A DNA stretch of 64,000 bases, taken from contig JAVGWX010000007.1 of the NCBI GenBank assembly GCA_036924085.1, positions 100,396,886 to 100,460,885 of the forward strand, given 5' to 3'. A program made the translations under genes and the position numbers. This document shows positions 60,746-64,000 of the stretch, in pieces (within the stretch, counting starts at the first letter, position 1; each line of letters opens with the position of its first letter). Origin of the DNA: Ariolimax columbianus (Eukaryota > Mollusca > Gastropoda > Stylommatophora > Arionidae). Below the pieces are notes generated by a model. The model was not told where the DNA came from. It ran no database searches and worked only from the letters and a program-made list of their open reading frames with translations.

Positions 60746-62040
60746 CTTGGGTGATACATGTTTGTTAGCCTGATCACGTCCATGAGACGAGACTAAAACC
60801 TGCCAATCATTCTGCTCGAGGCTACGCAATAACCATCTTGACGTGCCGTCTGCTAGAATCATACCCACATCCAAACGTCTGAACCACTCCCATAGTGTGC
60901 CAGAAAACATACTGCGGCCCAGTCAGCCAATTAGTTGGTCAAATGTACAACTTTCAATATTTGCATTTTACGACATTCGCTAGTCAAATGTACAACTTTC
61001 ATTACTCAACTTTCCGTGTGCATGGAAGACTACAATGGTTCTGCCTATCCCTCGCCGACTTCGACTCGGGAATGACTTAGCTGATATTCAGAGTTAGAAA
61101 TCAAAGAGGCTGCAGAAAAAACTGGCAATCCGATGCGAAAAAATACAAAGATAATTATTGGTCAGCTCGACCATAATAACTTAAACATGGACAGTAACAC
61201 TTGAGAATAGCCATGTTCGGATTAGACGGTCAAAACGAGGGATGCAAGGATTACCGGAAATCATATGGTAGTTTGACGAAGAAAGATGATATACGGGTGG
61301 TCGTGTAGATATGATACGTGCTTATTGACCAATTTGACACATGCTCAAACCCCCAGGAAGTTATATGGTTTGTACTATTCACGGTAAAATAAAACATAAC
61401 TGCCACACAGCTTTGCAACACCAGGAACAAACGACGGCCTTTATTACGCAACCCTAAAGATCTTCCGTGCCGGTCTCAGTAATTGGGATAAAAACGTCAT
61501 GTCTGAAAATAAGTACTATCTGAACACGCACATCATTATTGAATAGTGCTAACCATTACGCCTACACATGGGAGACAAGAATCCACATACGTATACCTGT
61601 ATATTAATGACCAATAGACGATGTTGGGCAGAATCAGTGAAAGAGATGATGTGTCCCAGCCAGCAGGCTGTCATCTAAGAAAGGAGGAGACAGTACATCC
61701 TGACTTTGCCACGACTGTCCAGAGAAGAACAGATTCGCAACTATTGGGGCTTTGTTCAATCTGGTATTTCAGTTTTCACGACTTGGTCTGAAAGTGTGTT
61801 GTATTCCGTGGAGATAATTTGGTGAAGAAAAATGTCCACCTCCTCGAAGGAGATGGCTCACATATTGGGAGACCTAACTTAACTAGCTCACTTTCTGACA
61901 CCCTGGCGAGAGTTCTGGCGTCGATCAGGCAATGGCACGACTCCACGACGTCAAACGCTCCATCGCTTCCCACTAAATAGGTCAACACAGCCAGAGGTCT
62001 ATATGAGATGCGTGTCGGGGCTATTTGAAATATGGAGGAC
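60746..62040. other. 1.3-kb non-repetitive stretch, no gene recognised
   Basis: It contains a short direct repeat (GTCAAATGTACAACTTTCA at about 60939 and 60985). Otherwise unique sequence with no recognisable gene. Confidence 0.4.
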
Positions 62041-62074
62041 TGAAATGTGTTTCCTCGCGCTTATGTATGTGTGT

Positions 62075-62350
62075 GGTTATGATGCTGGTGTGTGTGTGTG
62101 TGTGTGTACAGTCTTGCTGCTGGAGTGTGTGTGTGTACTGTTCTTGTGTGTATTGTGTGTGCTGTTCTTGTGTGTATGTGTGTGCTGTTCTTGTGTGTGT
62201 GCGTGCTGCTCTTGTGTGTGTGTGTGTGTTGCGTGTGCTGTTCTTGTGTGCTGTTCTTGTGTATGTGTGATGTTCTTGTGTATGTGTGATGTTCTTGTGT
62301 GTGTGTGTGTGTGTGGTGTGTGTTTGTGTGTATGGGTATGTGTATATATA
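62075..62350. repeat. TG-rich tract with GTTCTTGTGTG units
   Basis: TG dinucleotide runs are interrupted by GCTGTTCTTGTGTGTATG and TGATGTTCTTGTGTATG units, ending in TATATATATA. Cys/Val-rich plus-strand frames are artefacts. Confidence 0.93.
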
Positions 62351-62539
62351 TATCACATAAAGTTTCAAAGCACATTATATAAGACGATTAAAGAGGGTTG
62401 CGAATGTGGCTTCCAACCTCATTATGTAAAGCACATTGCTATGCAAACCACCACTACTGGAAGCGACACCATGTGAAAGACGTTAATACAGTGCTGCACA
62501 TATGGTTCGCCGGGAGCTGAAACAAACACATGTAAGTGT

Positions 62540-62770
62540 ATTTGTTCGCCTGTGTGTGGTGTATGTGTTCGCCTGTGTGTGGTGTATGTGTTCGCCTGTG
62601 TGTGGTGTATGTGTTCGCCTGTGTGTGGTGTATGTGTAAGTGTATGTGTTCGCCTGTGTGTGGTGTATGTGTTCGCCTGTGTGTGGTGTATGTGTAAGTG
62701 TATGTGTTCGCCTGTGTGTGGTGTATGTGTAAGTGTATGTGTGCTTATGTTCGCCTGTGTGTGGTGCTGG
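62540..62770. repeat. 23-bp minisatellite, TG-rich, about 8 copies
   Basis: The period is 23 bp (GTTCGCC at 62545 and 62568), with core GTTCGCCTGTGTGTGGTGTA. Some units carry an added GTGTAAGTGTATG insert of about 12-13 bp, giving a long-short pattern. Confidence 0.93.
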
Positions 62771-62892
62771 CATATGTACGTGTGGGCCAGTAAAAGTGTG
62801 CACGTGAGGAGTATGTGTGTTGTGCTAGTGTATGTGTGGGTAGTATTGATGTGTGTGTGGAAAAATGAGTGTAATTTACAATTTACAGCATG

Positions 62893-62992
62893 TTATACAC
62901 ACACACATACACACAAACATACATACACACACGTTCACAAACATACACACACATTCACACACATACACACACACACACATATATATATATAT
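62893..62992. repeat. CA microsatellite ending in TA repeats
   Basis: ACACACAC and ACATACAC runs finish in ATATATATATAT at about 62979-62992. Together with the TG tract at 62.1 kb this gives complementary TG and CA runs 0.6 kb apart. Confidence 0.92.
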
Positions 62993-64000
62993 CATTATCC
63001 TAGCAGATCGGTGTTTGCCACACCCATCTTATGACGATACCGTTTCTATTATCAGTTGTCAGCCTCAAGTTAAACCAGTTGTACTTGCCATAGTCAGCCG
63101 CCCAGAAAACGTATGTCCACCACACTCCAACAGCCTACCCCTATACAAATGCCTGATAATGGGAAACGCCTATGTCAGTTTTAGATTTCGTTTCGTTCCC
63201 ATCAGAACCACTTTTGTTTTAATTTTAGGAAAACATATCCACGTCCGCGTCACTTCCTCCGCCATAGATTGCACCTGTCTACAGCTGTCAGATGTGTTTT
63301 CCTGTCTCATCCTTCCCAGCCTTGTTGACTCAACCCTGCATTAAGTGAGGTTAGGTGGTAGGTCATTAGCAAGCACCCCCATTTTCAATCCATGATTCTC
63401 TGACATTTAATGGAAGCCCCATAAAGTGGCGTCTCAACTGTATCGAGCAGAGTCTGATGTTGTGTGTCTCTGACTTGTCTCTGGATGTAGACAGACACAT
63501 CAGGCAAGAGTTGCAGAGACTCGACCCTCGGGATGTCTGTCAATGTTCGTTGACGGTTGATGTGGCTTGGCTGAGGTCTGCAGTTCTTTCTTCAAAGATA
63601 GTTAATCAGTAGAAAAGGTAAAGGTCTCTCCATGGCAGGCCCTGCTATCGGGGATGAAGTGGTTTACACTCGATGTACTAGAACTCATCTTGTTGTGAGG
63701 AGGGTGGCCATGTCCATTTGCAAGTGCCCGCCCTACCTTACAGAGATCATGGTGCCAAAATGGCGCTAGCCAAAACCTGAACTAGAGCTCGGTAACTTTC
63801 CTCTGCTACTCTACAAACATTTTTTTTTCACATCTTCTTTTCATCCTCATTGTTTTCATCGTGTACTTTCTCTTGTATTCTTTCTCTTGTCTTCTTTCTC
63901 TTGTTCTTCTTCTTCTGCGCCCAATAGTCTTAAAACTAGGTATTCGTTCGTTTTTAAGTTCCTGCATAATATTTGGAGTGCTGCACTAAAGCTTCCTTTC
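62993..64000. other. Non-repetitive stretch to the end of the window, no gene recognised
   Basis: A plus-strand frame is open from the CA tract to 63344, with about 110 non-repetitive codons after 63010, but has no domain, start context or splice evidence. Positions 63830-63915 are T/C-rich with CTTTCTCTTGT recurrences. Confidence 0.4.

Noticed and set aside
62853..63344. 163-codon plus-strand open frame near the right end
   Set aside because: The first third is CA-repeat. The rest has no recognisable domain, no supporting start or splice site, and is not clearly better than the opposite strand.

Overview
This is a piece of an animal genome, not bacterial or viral. About 60% of it (by-eye estimate) is tandem-repeat DNA, there is no operon-like packing of genes, and the few gene-like pieces have intron-type splice signals. 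Degraded LINE (non-LTR retrotransposon) fragments, tRNA-derived SINE-like pieces and dozens of minisatellites suggest an invertebrate, possibly a mollusc or other lophotrochozoan. That placement is inference and I hold it weakly.

Layout. 0-6.4 kb: a 36-bp satellite, two decayed LINE reverse-transcriptase fragments in opposite orientations on either side of a 1.6-kb TTAG array, then 23-, 22- and 21-bp minisatellites. 6.4-8.2 kb: non-repetitive, no gene recognised. 8.2-9.9 kb: a G/T-only (+ strand) array. 10.2-36.5 kb: a 26-kb complex of arrays whose + strand is almost free of G. The main block (10.5-31.9 kb, units about 16-21 bp, core CATCCTACC) contains kilobase-scale internal duplications and is followed by a related 25-bp array and a 44-bp array. 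37.4-46.5 kb: mixed short unique stretches and arrays of 22, 37, 46, 25, 41, 12/16 and 48 bp. 46.9-47.7 kb: the best protein-coding feature, a minus-strand exon of about 255 codons, Ser/Pro-rich and acidic at its start, with acceptor and donor signals. A candidate minus-strand terminal exon with an AATAAA signal lies at 44.4-44.6 kb. 48.6-62.8 kb: more arrays (22, 28, 72, 23/46, 22, 29, 48, 45, 36, 23 bp) between non-repetitive stretches, a tRNA-like T-arm at 55.9 kb and a 17-bp perfect inverted repeat at 59.3 kb. 63.0-64.0 kb: non-repetitive, no gene.

How the parts relate. I see no genes working together as a system. The window looks like an intergenic or intronic landscape around one regulatory-type gene. 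The open frame of more than 7,000 codons across the giant array is a by-product of base composition, since TAA, TAG and TGA are almost absent from a C/A/T strand. The points most worth a second look are the scale and internal duplication structure of the 26-kb array, the strand-composition flip at about 10 kb, the recurrence of 21-25-bp units and their near multiples in unrelated arrays, and the exon at 47 kb.
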